Assembly (NCBI RefSeq): GCF_003573695.1 | Contig: NC_039358.1 | Location: 98,580,117-98,644,116 of the forward strand | Reading direction: 5' to 3' | DNA length: 64,000 nt | DNA from: Papaver somniferum | Taxonomy: Eukaryota; Streptophyta; Magnoliopsida; Ranunculales; Papaveraceae | In this document: one piece after another, positions 1-11,800 of the stretch | How the letters are laid out: the number at the start of each line of letters is the position of its first letter | How positions within the stretch are numbered: position 1 is the first letter of the stretch | Position numbers and translations under genes: made by a program | Notes under the pieces: generated by a model | Told to the model about the DNA's origin: nothing | What the model saw: only the letters and a program-made list of their open reading frames with translations | Database searches by the model: none

Positions 1-826
1 AAGGTTTGAAGACAAAAAGACTTTTCTTATTCGTTTTCGTATCTCTTGATTTGTGCAACATCTTAATCGGTTGGGATCCAACTAGATCTTGTTTATCTTT
101 GATAGACTTGTGATTATGTAGTTAATTAGATCGATATCTCTCTATAGTTCTCTTTCGAGATCTATTTAGATTGATTGCTAATATATATCTAATTACTTCG
201 GTAATAAGGATCTTGATTGATCTTACTCGACAAAGGAGTTTACTAGTTTAAACGGAAGGGCCTTGTCAAAACCCAACGAACCTTTTTTTTAAAGATTATT
301 GGAGTACTTACCAAACAGCTTTGTTCCTTTACTGTTTGGAAGATGATCAAAAGGAGTTGAGTGCTTAAGACTTTACACCGGTAAAGCAACTCAAGATAGT
401 GATTTTCTGTCTTGGGATTCACGTGCGTGACCAGATGGTCATAGACGCAGGGATACTGAGGGAAGTAAGTAACTAGGGGTAGATTACTTGGTCTCAACTA
501 TACGAAGTTGGCTTTGTTTTTTGTATAGCGGCTTAATTATGAGAGTATTCAAAATTGGACTAAGTCCCAGAGTTTTTCTGCATTTGCAGTTTCCCCGTTA
601 GCAAAATCTTGCTATGTCATTTACTTTTACTTTCCGCAATTATAATTGTTCTATTATAATTAAAAGTAAATACACTAGTACGTTAATCCATATCACTTGA
701 CATTGATCCTATAATCAATCGGTTTTTTACCGTAAGTATGTAGGTTTTGTACCGTAAGTCTGTAACTATTGTCAAGTGAATACCTTGTTGTTGTATTGTC
801 TCGACTTTGTCCATAAACGATCACAC
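1..826 (+). mobile_element. Probable Ty1/copia-like LTR, 3' part
   Basis: There is no convincing ORF. The stretch reads like the 3' part of a plant copia LTR. An AT-rich inverted pair lies near 620-672 (TTTACTTTT and AAAAGTAAA). It ends in ...GATCACA at about 826, and directly after it comes TTGGTATCGGATTTA (828-842), which resembles the initiator-tRNA primer-binding site TGGTATCAGAGC of plant copia elements. The 5' end of the LTR would lie outside the window and no second LTR is present. The copia assignment rests on general resemblance and the PBS-like site only; it could be ordinary AT-rich DNA. Confidence 0.35.
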
Positions 827-1029
827 TTGGTATCGGATTTATAGGTTGAAACAAAAAAGCGTGGTGTATTTGGGTACCCTCGTCATTTCACTTATTACTT
901 CATTGTCCGGTCTCTCAAGCACTCGGGAAAAGTTTTTTCCTCTTCAGTTTGCATCAATAATGCAACAAACTTCTCTTTTCTTTTGGATTGAGACTCGGCA
1001 GTATAATGATTCTTCCATCGGTATTCAAA

Positions 1030-2178
1030 GGACTCCTAACTCTATTCATCTGATAGTTTACATCATGCATTTTATCTGGAAATGTAGATGTAAAACTATT
1101 TTTAGTAACATTAAACCCAATCCAAACACAATCACTCATCAAGTTAGCTCTTATGTTGGATATCATCATCTTGATGACTTTCTGTTAATGATAAACTAGT
1201 TATATTTTGAATCTTAATGGTGTGTTTGGTAGCTAAGTGAAAATTCCTAAAATTCTTACCATTTCCTTGTTTTAAATTCCATGTACTCTTTGGAGACTGT
1301 TTAGAGGGAGAAAATATAGCTTTCAAGGTTAAAAAAAATGGGTCCATAAATTCCTGCTAAGTTTTCCAGCAAATCTTAGAGGGAGGTGGTACTCAATTTG
1401 GTGGAATTATAAATCCTGAGGAAAACGTGAATCCAAGGAATTTAGGCAACCAAACGTACCAAGGGAATCATAATTCCACCAAATCTCCTGGAACCATAAA
1501 TTCTACATTCAAACTCTCCATAAATGGAAACACCCTCCTGCATGCATATATTGATTTTTCTGAAAATCGATATTGATGCTCCTTACAACTGTAATTCTTT
1601 ATTAGCTGGCTATATTTTGAATGTTAAATGGGAACCTCCTACTATGCATTTTTTTGAAAATCAATAATATTAATGTTTCATATAACTCTAGTTCCTTATT
1701 AGCCCGTGGTATCAAAACTATAATAAGAAATTCTGCAAGAGCATATGTTATGGAAAGGGGAGCAGTTAAAAGAACTATAAATGTTCATCAAGCTAAATCT
1801 TGGGCTATACTAGAAGCTATGGAGACGGTAACAATGAACGGCTGATCTCATGTCATCTTTGAAACAGGTAGGTTGGGTATCAGTTCTTACTTAAACCAGC
1901 AACCTACCCTTTCTCGGTGGCAAGGTTTACCTCTTCTCAGAAAATGTATGAATATATATAATCCGGGGTGGTCTTGTGAGTTTGTTCATAAAAGTTGTAA
2001 TAAACCTGAAGATTCTTTAGCTGCAGCCATAAAACATAAGCTATATGGGGAATGGTGGTCTCATCCACCTGACTTGTTAATTCCCTACGTAAATCATGAT
2101 GTAAGAAATTTGCCCGTTTCTTTGTCTAAAAGAAGAACAAACGAAGGAAACGATGAAAATGATACAGAATCACCGTAA
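1030..2178 (+). pseudogene. LINE (non-LTR retrotransposon) 3' remnant: zf-RVT tail and RNase H-like domain
   Basis: Plus-strand reading around 1045-1200 gives a text like LIVYIMHFIWKCRCKTIFSN, which matches the IWK(A/C)RN segment following the zf-RVT domain of plant LINE reverse transcriptases. After an interruption, 1625-1845 reads VKWEPPTMH then KINNINVSYNSSSLLARGIK, IIRNSARAYVMERGAV and AKSWAILEAMETV, the usual WxPPP...KINxDAS...A(E)xxAxLEAM order of the RVT_3 RNase H-like domain. It continues in another frame to 2178 (GWSCEFVHKSCNKPEDSLA, the VxR..N..AD..A end of the domain). Frameshifts and stops show it is dead. Part of the RNase H start is present twice in tandem (1525-1610 and 1615-1715). 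Strand is opposite to the large LINE at 8633-14303. Confidence 0.5.
1219..1460. mobile_element. Possible MITE interrupting the LINE remnant
   Basis: The LINE reading breaks at about 1200 and resumes near 1525. Between these points, GGTGTGTTTGGTAGC (1219-1233) is matched in inverted form by 1446-1460, whose reverse complement is GGTACGTTTGGTTGC (three mismatches in 15). A second inverted pair, TTTGGTGGAATTAT (1397-1410) and ATAATTCCACCAAA (1470-1483), gives a strong foldback. The terminal sequence is reminiscent of Tourist/Harbinger-type MITE ends, but I could not find a clean target-site duplication, so exact ends and family are uncertain. Confidence 0.3.
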
Positions 2179-3984
2179 CGTTGGTATGAGTAAAAGTTGA
2201 AAACAAATCAGGAAATAAAGAAATGGAAAGTAACCAGCATAAAATTTCTTCCATGCGGTGCTCATTGAAAACAATCCTGCAAGTATTAAGCCTGTACTAT
2301 TCCTGCCAAGCATTAAGCCTGTACTTTATTTCCAAGATGATGCAACCACGCAATATAATTAGCATTAAAGCAGAAAGCTTGTAGTAAGATCTATTCACAT
2401 AGCGCCTTATAAGTCATTTAATGTTTCATATCACACAGTGACACTTTTATTTATACATCGTTTAGTAAACAATTCATAAATCTTCCGGAAAAAAATTAGT
2501 GATAACAAAACATTTCATTTCGTATCCTAACAGAAGATACCTCTCCCTGTAACCAGAAGTTAATAGGAAAGGGAAGAAATAAACAGCACAGTGGAACAGG
2601 CTTAGTTTTCTTTGAGTGGTCACTGTTAAAGATTACAAACTACTTAACTATACATTAATTTTAACGTAACACTCAACTCAGTTATACCAAAAGCCAGCTA
2701 ATTAGCCCAAAAGGATTTGCAATAATTGCTCTTACATGCTGAATTGATTTATACTGCAACACCTTAAAAAAAATTCAGGTAGGAGTGGCATATGGAAGAA
2801 AATGCATGCCTACAGTATACATCTCCATTACCAGAGGTAAAATTAAGATTAAAAAAAAGATATCTGGGTATTTCAATTCCTTGAAAATCTAAATTTGAAC
2901 CACATAGTTACTGCAAGTACTTAACATCGTTCACTTTTTCCTATCTTCCTGCAAGTCACGAAGAGAAGCAAACAGAGACCTCCAACAGAAACAAGCATAA
3001 GGAATACTAAATTCACCACCGACTGAGGAACGTTCTACCATAGTTGCAGAATTTCAATACTACCAAGGCAAGTTCACAAGCATTATTCTTCCTCTCACTA
3101 TCCACGTCAATCTCTTTCAAATCCAGTAGGTTCGTACTAAGCGAGTTTCGCATCAAAAAGTTGGATGCCAACACAAGGATAGAGGCAAAGGTTATTTTTC
3201 TATACATAAAGGTTTCGACGAGCGCTAATACCATGTCATTGTGTTGCTTTCTCTACAAATCCTTTTCCATACCATGTCATCTTGTTGCATTCTCTTTAAA
3301 AGATTTCTAAGCATGAATGAAGTTTTTGTGTGTTCTTAGGGCAACACCTTTCGTTTCTTTAAATACCTCGGCTAACTAATGGCATTGGAGCAACTAGACA
3401 TGCCCTCTGCATTTTACCTTCTACTTTATTAGGTTTTACCAATGCACACCAAGTATAAGCAATTTCATATAATCTTAAAAGAGGATCACAAAGCGAAAAA
3501 GTACGCCAACCAATAAATTGTCTAACCATAAAAACAGCACTTTTGAAGAGCCAAAACTATAAGAAATCTAGAGATGCCTGGCAAATAGAAACTGAAAATA
3601 TGGAGCTACTAGACAGTGCAAGACTGCTGAATATTGTTACTTGTCATGTCCAACATAATAAACTGGAGCTTAACTACGAACAAAAACTAACAATAATTCA
3701 ATGACACAAACAGTGGACATTCTTAAACCAAACTCCAAAAAGAAAAAGCAAAATGAAAGCTAACTAATTAGGCACACCAAACTTACTAATCAAAAACTCA
3801 TGTTGTTCAGAGCCATGTTCTCAACTTTCTTACCTTAACCTGACCATACCTAAGTAATCAGTGCTCGAAAAAGAACCGTCTGCACGACTGCGGCAACATA
3901 TCATCCTTCTTTGAAACCAGCCTCCTGAACTTCGTGTCCAATGTAGTAAAAGCACAGGATCCAATGACTGAACATTTGCATGTT
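2179..3984. other. Non-coding interval including the CCT4 3' flank
   Basis: No ORF here has family signatures. The right end (about 3840-3984) should be the CCT4 3' UTR on the minus strand. A donor-like minus-strand site TTAAG|GTAAG near 3829-3838 could start a 3'-UTR intron, which is inference only. The remainder is AT-rich with no repeat that I can define. Confidence 0.4.
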
Positions 3985-5580
3985 CTACCTAACCATAATA
4001 ATATCATCAATCTTCAGAATCATCCTCACACATTCCGTGGCCAGTGTAATTGCACTAGTACTGACGAGCAATGGCTGTACAACATTCTCCTCCAAGATGT
4101 TGGTGATTTGCCCTTTCCTCACATTGATCCCAGCATTAATCTCACCCTGCGCATGTCGGTTACGAAGTTCAGTAACAATCGCAATTGGGTTCAATCCTGC
4201 ATTCTCAGCCAGAGTGTAAGGAATAACTTCGAGTGCCTCAGCAAACGAACGCACACAGTAACTTTCCATCCCGTGCAAGACCTTCGACCAAGCACCAAGT
4301 TGCCTTGATAACTCTATTTCAGGTGCACCTCCACCGGCAATCAAAAACCTTTTGTTGACCAAACACCTGATCACACATAATGCATCATGCAAACTCCTCT
4401 CGGCCTCATCAAGAACCAACTGGTTTGAACCACGAACAAGCACATTAGTTGTCCTTCCCATATCCTGAATACCAGTAATCTTCACAATCTTGCCACCATC
4501 CCCTAGAGGAACCTCCTCAACAAGATCAGCACGCCCTAATTTCTCCTCGCGGAAATGCTCAATATTAGCAATTGGCAAGCAATTCAAAGTCTTGGTAATG
4601 AATTCAATCTCATCACGCTCAACATCCCTAACCACCAAAATCTTCGCTTTAGCAAGATAATGCAACGAAAGATCCGTAACTGCATCCCTCAATATACTCT
4701 TCTGAATCAACAAAACATTACAACCAGTTGCTTTGATTTTCTTAATCATGCTAAGAATGTAATTCCTCTCCTCTTTCAAAATCCTATCCATCTGTGTATA
4801 ATCAGAAACGACTATACTCTGTTCAATATCAGTTTTTGGAGGTGAAATCTGAAATTGAATAACAGCAATTTTAGCATTCTCAACACGAGTTGGACCACCA
4901 GCAGAGTGACTAACTTTCTTATCGAATACCAAACCCTTAACAAGCTCGGTATCATCAACAGTACCACCAAGCTTTTTCACAATTTTAACATCGCGAAGAT
5001 CAATAAGATTAGGTTTAGATGGATCTAAAACTGAAAGTACGGCATCAACAGCAAGTGGAGCTAGAAGAGTAGAATACTGACTAACAACTTTACTGTTAAG
5101 AGAAGTACTAGCAGATTTCATGAGCGAATCACGATCAGATAGCTCAACAGGAACAGCCATAGCAGTTAAAATATCAACAGATTTTTCGGAAACTTTGTGA
5201 AGTGATTCAGATATAACAGTAGGATGAATACCATTATTGAGTAGAGTAAGACACTGTTTAAGAAGAGCACCAGCAATAACAACAACAGTAGTAGTACCAT
5301 CACCAGCAACGATATCTTGAGATTTGGAAAGTTCAACAAGCATTTTTGCAGCAGGTTGAAGAACTTCCATCTTCATCAAGATTGTAGCACCATCATTAGT
5401 AATGATTACTTCACCGTTTCCATTTTGAATCATTTTATCCATACCTTTTGGACCTAAACTAGTACGAACTGCATCTGCTACTGTTCGACCTGCGATGATA
5501 TTGCTTTGACGAACATCATCCTTGCGTTTGTTATCAACATAGCTTTCTGTTTTCGAAGATCTGGGTACAGCGGCCGCCAT
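3985..5580 (-). CDS. CCT4: T-complex protein 1 subunit delta (CCT4, cytosolic chaperonin TRiC/CCT)
   Basis: This is one subunit of the double-ring cytosolic chaperonin that folds actin, tubulin and other proteins using ATP. The single uninterrupted frame encodes 531 residues, close to the roughly 535 expected for plant CCT4. Group II chaperonin motifs are in order: [10 protein letters not shown] at 41-50, TNDGATIL at 61-68, the nucleotide-binding GDGTTT at 93-98, the apical domain in the middle, and GGGAPEIE near residue 405. The C-terminus [12 protein letters not shown] is typical of the delta subunit. The frame is open a further 38 codons upstream (to 5694), but the start at 5580 is chosen because [12 protein letters not shown] begins the conserved N-terminus and the ATG sits in a good plant context (ATGGCG). 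The upstream 38 residues have no domain and probably represent 5' UTR. No frameshift or stop is seen. It is intronless within the coding region. The subunit assignment is firm. Confidence 0.95.
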   Translation of the reverse strand: MAAAVPRSSKTESYVDNKRKDDVRQSNIIAGRTVADAVRTSLGPKGMDKMIQNGNGEVIITNDGATILMKMEVLQPAAKMLVELSKSQDIVAGDGTTTVVVIAGALLKQCLTLLNNGIHPTVISESLHKVSEKSVDILTAMAVPVELSDRDSLMKSASTSLNSKVVSQYSTLLAPLAVDAVLSVLDPSKPNLIDLRDVKIVKKLGGTVDDTELVKGLVFDKKVSHSAGGPTRVENAKIAVIQFQISPPKTDIEQSIVVSDYTQMDRILKEERNYILSMIKKIKATGCNVLLIQKSILRDAVTDLSLHYLAKAKILVVRDVERDEIEFITKTLNCLPIANIEHFREEKLGRADLVEEVPLGDGGKIVKITGIQDMGRTTNVLVRGSNQLVLDEAERSLHDALCVIRCLVNKRFLIAGGGAPEIELSRQLGAWSKVLHGMESYCVRSFAEALEVIPYTLAENAGLNPIAIVTELRNRHAQGEINAGINVRKGQITNILEENVVQPLLVSTSAITLATECVRMILKIDDIIMVR

Positions 5581-5603
5581 GAGAATAGGTGATCTACAAT
5601 GAT

Positions 5604-5611
5604 AAACCCTA
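5604..5611 (-). promoter_or_regulatory. Telo-box in the CCT4 leader
   Basis: AAACCCTA lies 24 bases upstream of the CCT4 start codon (the coding strand reads TAGGGTTT). Telo-boxes are common in promoters and leaders of plant genes for translation and growth, which suits a housekeeping chaperonin. The leader also holds CT-rich runs (about 5615-5680). Confidence 0.5.
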
Positions 5612-5721
5612 GTTTTTTTCTTCTTTTGGTTTCTTTTGCAGAGTAAATAAAATGAAGAAGAGGGAGAAGAAGAAACCCTTGCAATCGAGATCAATGAGTT
5701 TCTCGAATATAGGTTTTCAAA

Positions 5722-5729
5722 CTTATATG
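5722..5729 (-). promoter_or_regulatory. TATA-like box for CCT4
   Basis: On the minus strand this reads CATATAAG. It would place transcription start near 5690-5700 and give a leader of about 110-120 bases, matching the CT-rich stretch and telo-box downstream. Position and context only; no other element confirms it. Confidence 0.4.
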
Positions 5730-5760
5730 CGGGTTAAAATTTGGATACCGCATATTACCT

Positions 5761-5781
5761 TACCCGTAATAATTACGGGTA
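5761..5781. repeat. Near-perfect dyad in the CCT4 promoter
   Basis: Ten-base arms TACCCGTAAT and ATTACGGGTA flank a single central base. The dyad lies about 35 bases upstream of the TATA-like box. It could be a binding site for a dimeric regulator or a chance palindrome. The nearby GGGTTACCCG at 5805-5814 adds a second GGGT/ACCC dyad. Confidence 0.4.
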
Positions 5782-5829
5782 CACGTACATCTACAAGTCC
5801 ATGGGTTACCCGATGGGTCTCTCCACATA

Positions 5830-6344
5830 AGTTTTTTTATTGTGAAAACTACAGGGAGACCCATTCTCCCTGATGTTTCTATTGTGAAACCCACGCTCCC
5901 AAAACTACAGGCGCGGACCCAAATTCTGGAAGAAAATTATTCTCAAACCCAAAATATATAAAATTATGTTTCTGTCTTTTTTTTTCTTCTTCTTCGTCTC
6001 CACTATACCTAGATCTCAGAAAAAGGGAGAGATTCGATTGATTTCGAGAACAAATTCATGCCTAAATTCGATTGATCTCAACAACAGCACCAAATCGTCT
6101 TCTTCTTCGAATTAACGACGAACACTCTTACTACCGATTCTCTTCATTACAATTTAAATTCACTACTGTTATTAATGGTAGCAACTAAAATCCCTAAATG
6201 GGTTTGTAGAACACGGTTTGATCATCATAGATTTATGATCAAAACTTGTTTTCAATGAAGATTTTGAAATGAATTTCAGATTTTTATGAAACTCTCAGCC
6301 GTGAATTGAGTTGGAGTAAGCAATACTGGATGAGTTGTGAAGAA
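5830..6344. other. Non-coding DNA between the CCT4 promoter and the satellite
   Basis: The stretch contains repeated motifs of the kind GGGAGACCCATTCTCCC near 5859-5875 (a GGGAGA...TCTCCC dyad). From about 6280 it holds a diverged lead-in to the tandem satellite. No coding evidence was seen. Confidence 0.4.
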
Positions 6345-7815
6345 GGTTTAATTGCAGATGATGGTGTAAATACATGAAAGAAGATGATGGTGTAAATACA
6401 TGATTTTGACCAAGAGCCCCCGAATAACTGAAAGATAATGGTTTGCGTGGAAGTTAATGAAACAAGAAAGAAGATGATGATGTGGTTATGACTGCATAAC
6501 ATGTCATTCAGTCGAGAAACTGTCTGCATAACATGTTATGCATTCGTGAAAATGGATGCATAACCTGTTATACATCTAGAAAATTTGTTGCATAACTTGT
6601 TATGCAGTCCAGAAAATTAACCTGCATAACCTGTTATGCAGGTTTAATTGCAGATGATGGTGTAAATACATGAAAGAAGATGATGGTGTAAATACATGAT
6701 TTTGACCAAAAGCCCCCGAATAACTGAAAGATAATGGTTTGCGTGGGAGTTAATGAAACAAGAAAGAAGATGATGATGTGGTTATGACTGCATAACATGT
6801 CATTCAGTCGAGAAACTGTCTGCATAACATGTTATGCATTCGTGAAAATGGATGCATAACCTGTTATGCATCTACAAAATTTGTTGCATAACTTGTTATG
6901 CAGTCCAGAAAACCTGCATAACCTGTTATGCAGGTTTAATTGCAGATGATGGTGTAAATACATGAAAGAAGATGATGGTGTAAATACATGATTTTGACCA
7001 AAAGCCCCCGAATAACTGAAAGATAATGGTTTGCGTGGGAGTTAATGAAACAAGAAAGAAGATGATGATGTGGTTATGACTGCATAACATGTCATTCAGT
7101 CGAGAAACTGTCTGCATAACATGTTATGCATTCGTGAAAATGGATGCATAACCTGTTATACATCTAGAAAATTTGTTGCATAACTTGTTATGCAGTCCAG
7201 AAAATTAACCTGCATAACCTGTTATGCAGGTTTAATTGCAGATGATGGTGTAAATACATGAAAGAAGATGATGGTGTAAATACATGATTTTGACCAAGAG
7301 CCCCCGAATAACTGAAAGATAATGGTTTGCGTGGGAGTTAATGAAACATGAAAGAAGATGATGATGTGGTTATGACTGCATAACATGTCATTCAGTCGAG
7401 AAACTGTCTGCATAACATGTTATGCATTCGTGAAAATGGATGCATAACCTGTTATGCATCTAGAAAATTTGTTGCATAACTTGTTATGCAGTCCAGAAAA
7501 TTAACCTGCATAACCTGTTATGCAGGTTTAATTGCAGATGATGGTGTAAATACATGAAAGAAGATGATGGTGTAAATACATGATTTTGACCAAGAGCCCC
7601 CGAATAACTGAAAGATAATGGTTTGCGTGGGAGTTAATGAAACAAGAAAGAAGATGATGATGTGGTTATGACTGCATAACATGTCATTCAGTCGAGAAAC
7701 TGTCTGCATAACATGTTATGCATTCGTGAAAATGGATGCATAACCTGTTATGCATCTACAAAATTTGTTGCATAACTTGTTATGCAGTCCAGAAAACCTG
7801 CATAACCTGTTATGC
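6345..7815. repeat. Five-copy ~296-bp tandem satellite rich in TGCATAAC palindromes
   Basis: Five head-to-tail units start with GGTTTAATTGCAGATGATGG at 6345, 6641, 6933, 7229 and 7525. Four are about 291-296 bp and the second is 292 because TTAA is missing. They are almost identical, so expansion is recent. Each unit also holds an internal pair of GATGATG(G)TGTAAATACATG repeats. Each has four dyads of the type TGCATAACATGTTATGCA, TGCATAACCTGTTATGCA and TGCATAACTTGTTATGCA, spaced roughly 25-35 bases. Every unit has a minus-strand frame of about 63 codons starting MQTVSRLNDMLCSHNH, but it encodes the palindromes themselves and shows no domain, so I treat it as non-coding. Confidence 0.9.
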
Positions 7816-8355
7816 GTCCGGAAATATGGCTACATAATGCATTATGCATCGAGAAAATAGATGCATAACCTGATATGCATCCGTAAATATGGATGCATAC
7901 TGCATTATGCATCAATTTTTTATATGTACGGCTAAAATCAACCAAAACAATGGTTACATAACTTGTTATAGAAGCATAACTTTGTTATGCAGATACATAA
8001 CTTGTTATGCAGTCGAAAAAATGGTTGCATAATTCGTTATGCGTCTGCAGAATGTGTTATGCATCGTTTTTGGTGACTGCATAATGGTTAATTATCAAGT
8101 TTTAAAAAAATTTCCCTAAAATGAGGATCACCTCCGATTTTTTCGTTAAAAACAAAAATTTGATATTCTTGTTTGTACTCGTTGCGTAGCTCTTTTAAAA
8201 AGATTTCCAACGATATAAAATTTGTAAAATTCTAAGGCGCGGATTTTTAGATATGTTATGTCCAAGTTGCGCTGCCAATTATACTCCTGAAAAAGATAGT
8301 ATGCATAACGAGTTATGCCTGAAAAGATAGTATGTATAACCAGTTATGTATTGAT
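7816..8355. repeat. Dispersed TGCATAAC-type dyads downstream of the satellite
   Basis: Past the last full unit, degenerate dyads continue: ACATAATGCATTATGCA near 7833-7849, GCATAACTTTGTTATGC at 7973-7989, ACATAACTTGTTATGCA near 7995-8011, TGCATAATTCGTTATGCG near 8026-8043, and after a gap TGCATAACGAGTTATGCC (8301-8318) and TGTATAACCAGTTATGTA (8332-8349). Several variants change both arms together (for example AAC/GTT to AAT/ATT). The 8100-8290 stretch has none and appears to be unrelated AT-rich DNA. Confidence 0.7.
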
Positions 8356-8632
8356 TTATATAATAATTTCATATAATTATGGGTGTCACGGTATACAAAA
8401 TTAATTGTGGGCCTGAGAACGAGAATATTATTTTTTTTGGGTCTCCCCCTAATTTCTCCTTTTTTATTTTATCTAACTCTTTTAAAATACTAAGCTCCTT
8501 GGGCTCCACGTTGAACGGTGATCCTCACCCATTCACAGAATTGTTCCGTTTCACTTTTCCTCAAAGAAGAGAAAAAAGAGGAATTCCCACACGAATTTCG
8601 TCCACAAAACATAAAAAAAAAAAAACACATAC
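8356..8632. other. Left flank of the LINE insertion; possible leader of a disrupted locus
   Basis: This AT- and CT-rich sequence ends at the left target-site copy. If the LINE is removed, it joins to AACCCTAAGAACAAACCCTA at 14330 onward. The result looks like a plant 5' leader (CT-rich run, then AAACCCTAA). No certain ORF follows, so a gene here is only suspected. Confidence 0.3.
8603..8620. repeat. Target-site duplication of the LINE (left copy)
   Basis: CACAAAACATAAAAAAAA is repeated exactly at 14304-14321. An A-rich duplication of this length (18 bp or a little more) is typical of target-primed insertion by L1-type elements. Confidence 0.8.
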
Positions 8633-8822
8633 TTTTTTTTTTGATAAGTCAAAAATTGTATTAATAGATAACAAAATTTACAAAAAGTAGATTACAAGAA
8701 AAGAGGTCACAGCAACCCCAAAAACTTGTAACACTACTTGAAACGATAATAGGAAACATTGGGATTTTCAACAGAAATTAAAAAATCAGGTTTTCCTTCA
8801 TACTGAATTCCTTCTTCATTAT

Positions 8823-11800
8823 CTAGATAACAACCATTCTTAGCCATCTTATCTGCTGAAAATTCACCTCTCTGAAAGTATGAATAATCCTTATAGAAAT
8901 ATAATGATTGCATAACCTCTCCCATCTTGTTCTTGCAAACCAAGGAATAGAAGAGCTTTGTAAAGCTTGAACTACTCCATAGGAATCAGATTGCACACAA
9001 ATACGATCATAATTCCATTGCATTGCCCATTCCATACCAATTATAATTGCATATAGTTCCGCCAAATAGTTTGTAGTAACTCCAAGACCAATACTCAAAG
9101 CACCAAGAACTGCACAGCTAGAGTCTCTTGCCACCACTCCTGCTCCCGCAATGCCTGGATTCCCACGCGCTGCCATCACAACAAATTAGAATCTCATTAA
9201 GATCCGGAGGCTTCCATAACACTTCAATAGGCTGCTGGTGTAACACTTCTATGAACCACACGGAAGTAATCCAACAGCATCATATCTTCCACACTGTTGC
9301 ATAAACCCTTTTAGACGGACTGAATATTCTTGAATTAGCTTCAGCACTCTTTTAGAAAATAACTCCAGCTCGGTTTCTGTTTCTCAAAGATGCATTTGTT
9401 GCGCATAGCCCAAAGTTCTGACCTGATTACTAAGTTCGCCACCAGCCACAAGTCACGGACAATTGCACTTCTTCCCTTCGCTGCCTTGAAAGAAGCCACA
9501 ATGTGAAATTTGCGTGACATACCAAAGATACCAGAAATCCAAGACCACGCACGAGCTGCAAAAGAACAATGAAAAAGAATATGTTCTAGAGATTCTTCCT
9601 CAGTTTCACACAGAACACACTTGTTAGCCAAATTAATGTTGAACCTAGATTGAATGATATCCAAAGTGGCACAAGCACCACGAATAAATTTCCAGTTTTG
9701 AGCCGCAAGTTTAGGGTGAATTTCCTTCCTCCACAGCATAGACGCTGCATTGAATCTACCATGTTTCTGACGAATAATTTCCTTGGCAGAACTTACCGAA
9801 AAATCACCTGAAAAGTTTGGCATCCAAACTCTCTTATCTTCACCCCCATTTGGCAAAGGAAGATTATGCATATCCACACCAGCGAGTAAACAGTTCAAGT
9901 GATTTTCAGAGAAAACCCATTGGTTATCCCTATAACAATCACTCACCAAAACCAATCTGTCAAGAGTAAAATCATCTAGTATCTCTGCAAAACATTTTTC
10001 TCCATACCAAACATCATAATAGAGAGAAGTAGACCTGCCATCACCAAGAAGAACTTTAGTGTTAGCCTCCACATATTTATAAACCCTTCTAATGCCTGGA
10101 AGAATGGTAGACTTCACCCCATAAGTCTTAATGTAGCCTCTTCGACTAAAAAATTTAGCCTTAAGATAACCTGCCCAATTCTTCTTAGAAGTACTGATTT
10201 TCCACCATAACTTCATCAACATTGCAAAATTCATAGTAGCCATACGAGATAAACCCAAACCCCCCTCCTCAAAAGGCAACAGATTTTATCATACGCCACC
10301 ACAACAGCACGACTGACATTAGAGTCACCAGACCAAATAAAATTCCTAATTGCACGCTCACATTGCACAATGAACTTGCTAGGCCACTTATAAATAGCCA
10401 TATTATGAATGGAATAACTCGAAATAACAGATTTAACAAGCACAATGCGGTCATGAAAAGATAAAAAAAACCCTTCCAACCAGCAAGCTGGGTTTTAATC
10501 TTCTCAACCACATTTGCAATATGATGATACCTAACAGCACCAGGCATTATTTGAACACCCAAATAACGATCAGGGAAAGAAGCAACACTCATACCCAAAT
10601 AATCAACAAGATAATTCGTCTACTCAACGAACCACCACCATAATAAATTTTACTCTTTTGGCGACAAACAGATTGACCCGAAGCACGCTGATACTTACCC
10701 AACAGATCCACCAGATTATTAATGCTCCGCAAATTTCCTTTACAGAAAATCATAATATCATCAGCAAAAAAGAGATGAGTAGGAGAAATACCACCTCTAG
10801 TTACCATGTAAGACATCTCTTCTCTGCAAAAAGCTTGTGATATTTCTGCTAAGGACATCTTCCATCAAAACAAAGATCAAGGGAGAAAGAGGATCTCCCT
10901 GACGTAAACCTCTATTTATCTTGAAAAAACCCTCCGGACTGCCATTCAAGAGAATAGAGATTCTAGCAGAATTGAAGATATGAGAAATCCAATTGCACCA
11001 ATGCTCCGAGAAACCATACCTACGAAAAACCTCCAAGACAAAAGACCAACTGACCGTGTCAAAAGCTTGAGAGATATCAAGTTTAAGGCCCAAATTACCA
11101 TCCTTACGATTGATATGAAGTTCATTAATCAACTCAGAAGCAAGACTAATTTTTCATGGATGTTACGCCCTTTCATGAAAGCCACCTGTTCTTCAGAAAC
11201 AAGTTTATCTAAAACACTCCCCAGTCTAGTAGCTAAGATCTTAGTAAAGATTTTGAAGAAAAATTAACTGAGACCAATAGGACGAAAATTACGAAGAGAA
11301 TTAGCACCTCTTACCTTGGGAATCAAAACAATTAGACTAGAATTTACCCCATTTGGGATATGACCAGAATTCCAGCAATAAATAACGGCTCTTAATAAAT
11401 CATCTTGAATAATATCCCAGCAGTGTCTATAGAAACATCCAGAAAACCCATCCGGCCCTGGAGCACTGTCTGCCCCTAGATCAAAAACTGCTTGCTTAAT
11501 CTCCTCAGAAGATGGAATTCTGTCCATGGCTAAACTTTCCTCCTCCGAGATGCTAATATGATCATAGTCAAATAAAATAGGATCAATCTCCAGCTCCGGC
11601 CCATTAAACTTGTCCTCATAATAGTGCACAACATGATTTCTAAGCAGCTCATAATCAGAAATAGTATGCCTGCACTGTCAACAAGTTCAGAGATAGTGTT
11701 AGAACTTCTACGAATTCTAATGCTATTATGAAAGAAATTAGTGTTACTTGAACCCTCCACAAGCCACTTATTTCTAGATTTCTGCTTAAGCATAGTATTC

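Noticed and set aside
6634..7709. Identical 63-residue minus-strand ORFs in each satellite unit
   Set aside because: They are repeated only because the DNA unit is repeated. They run through the palindromes, end in the same unit, and show no domain or signal peptide that would justify a gene.
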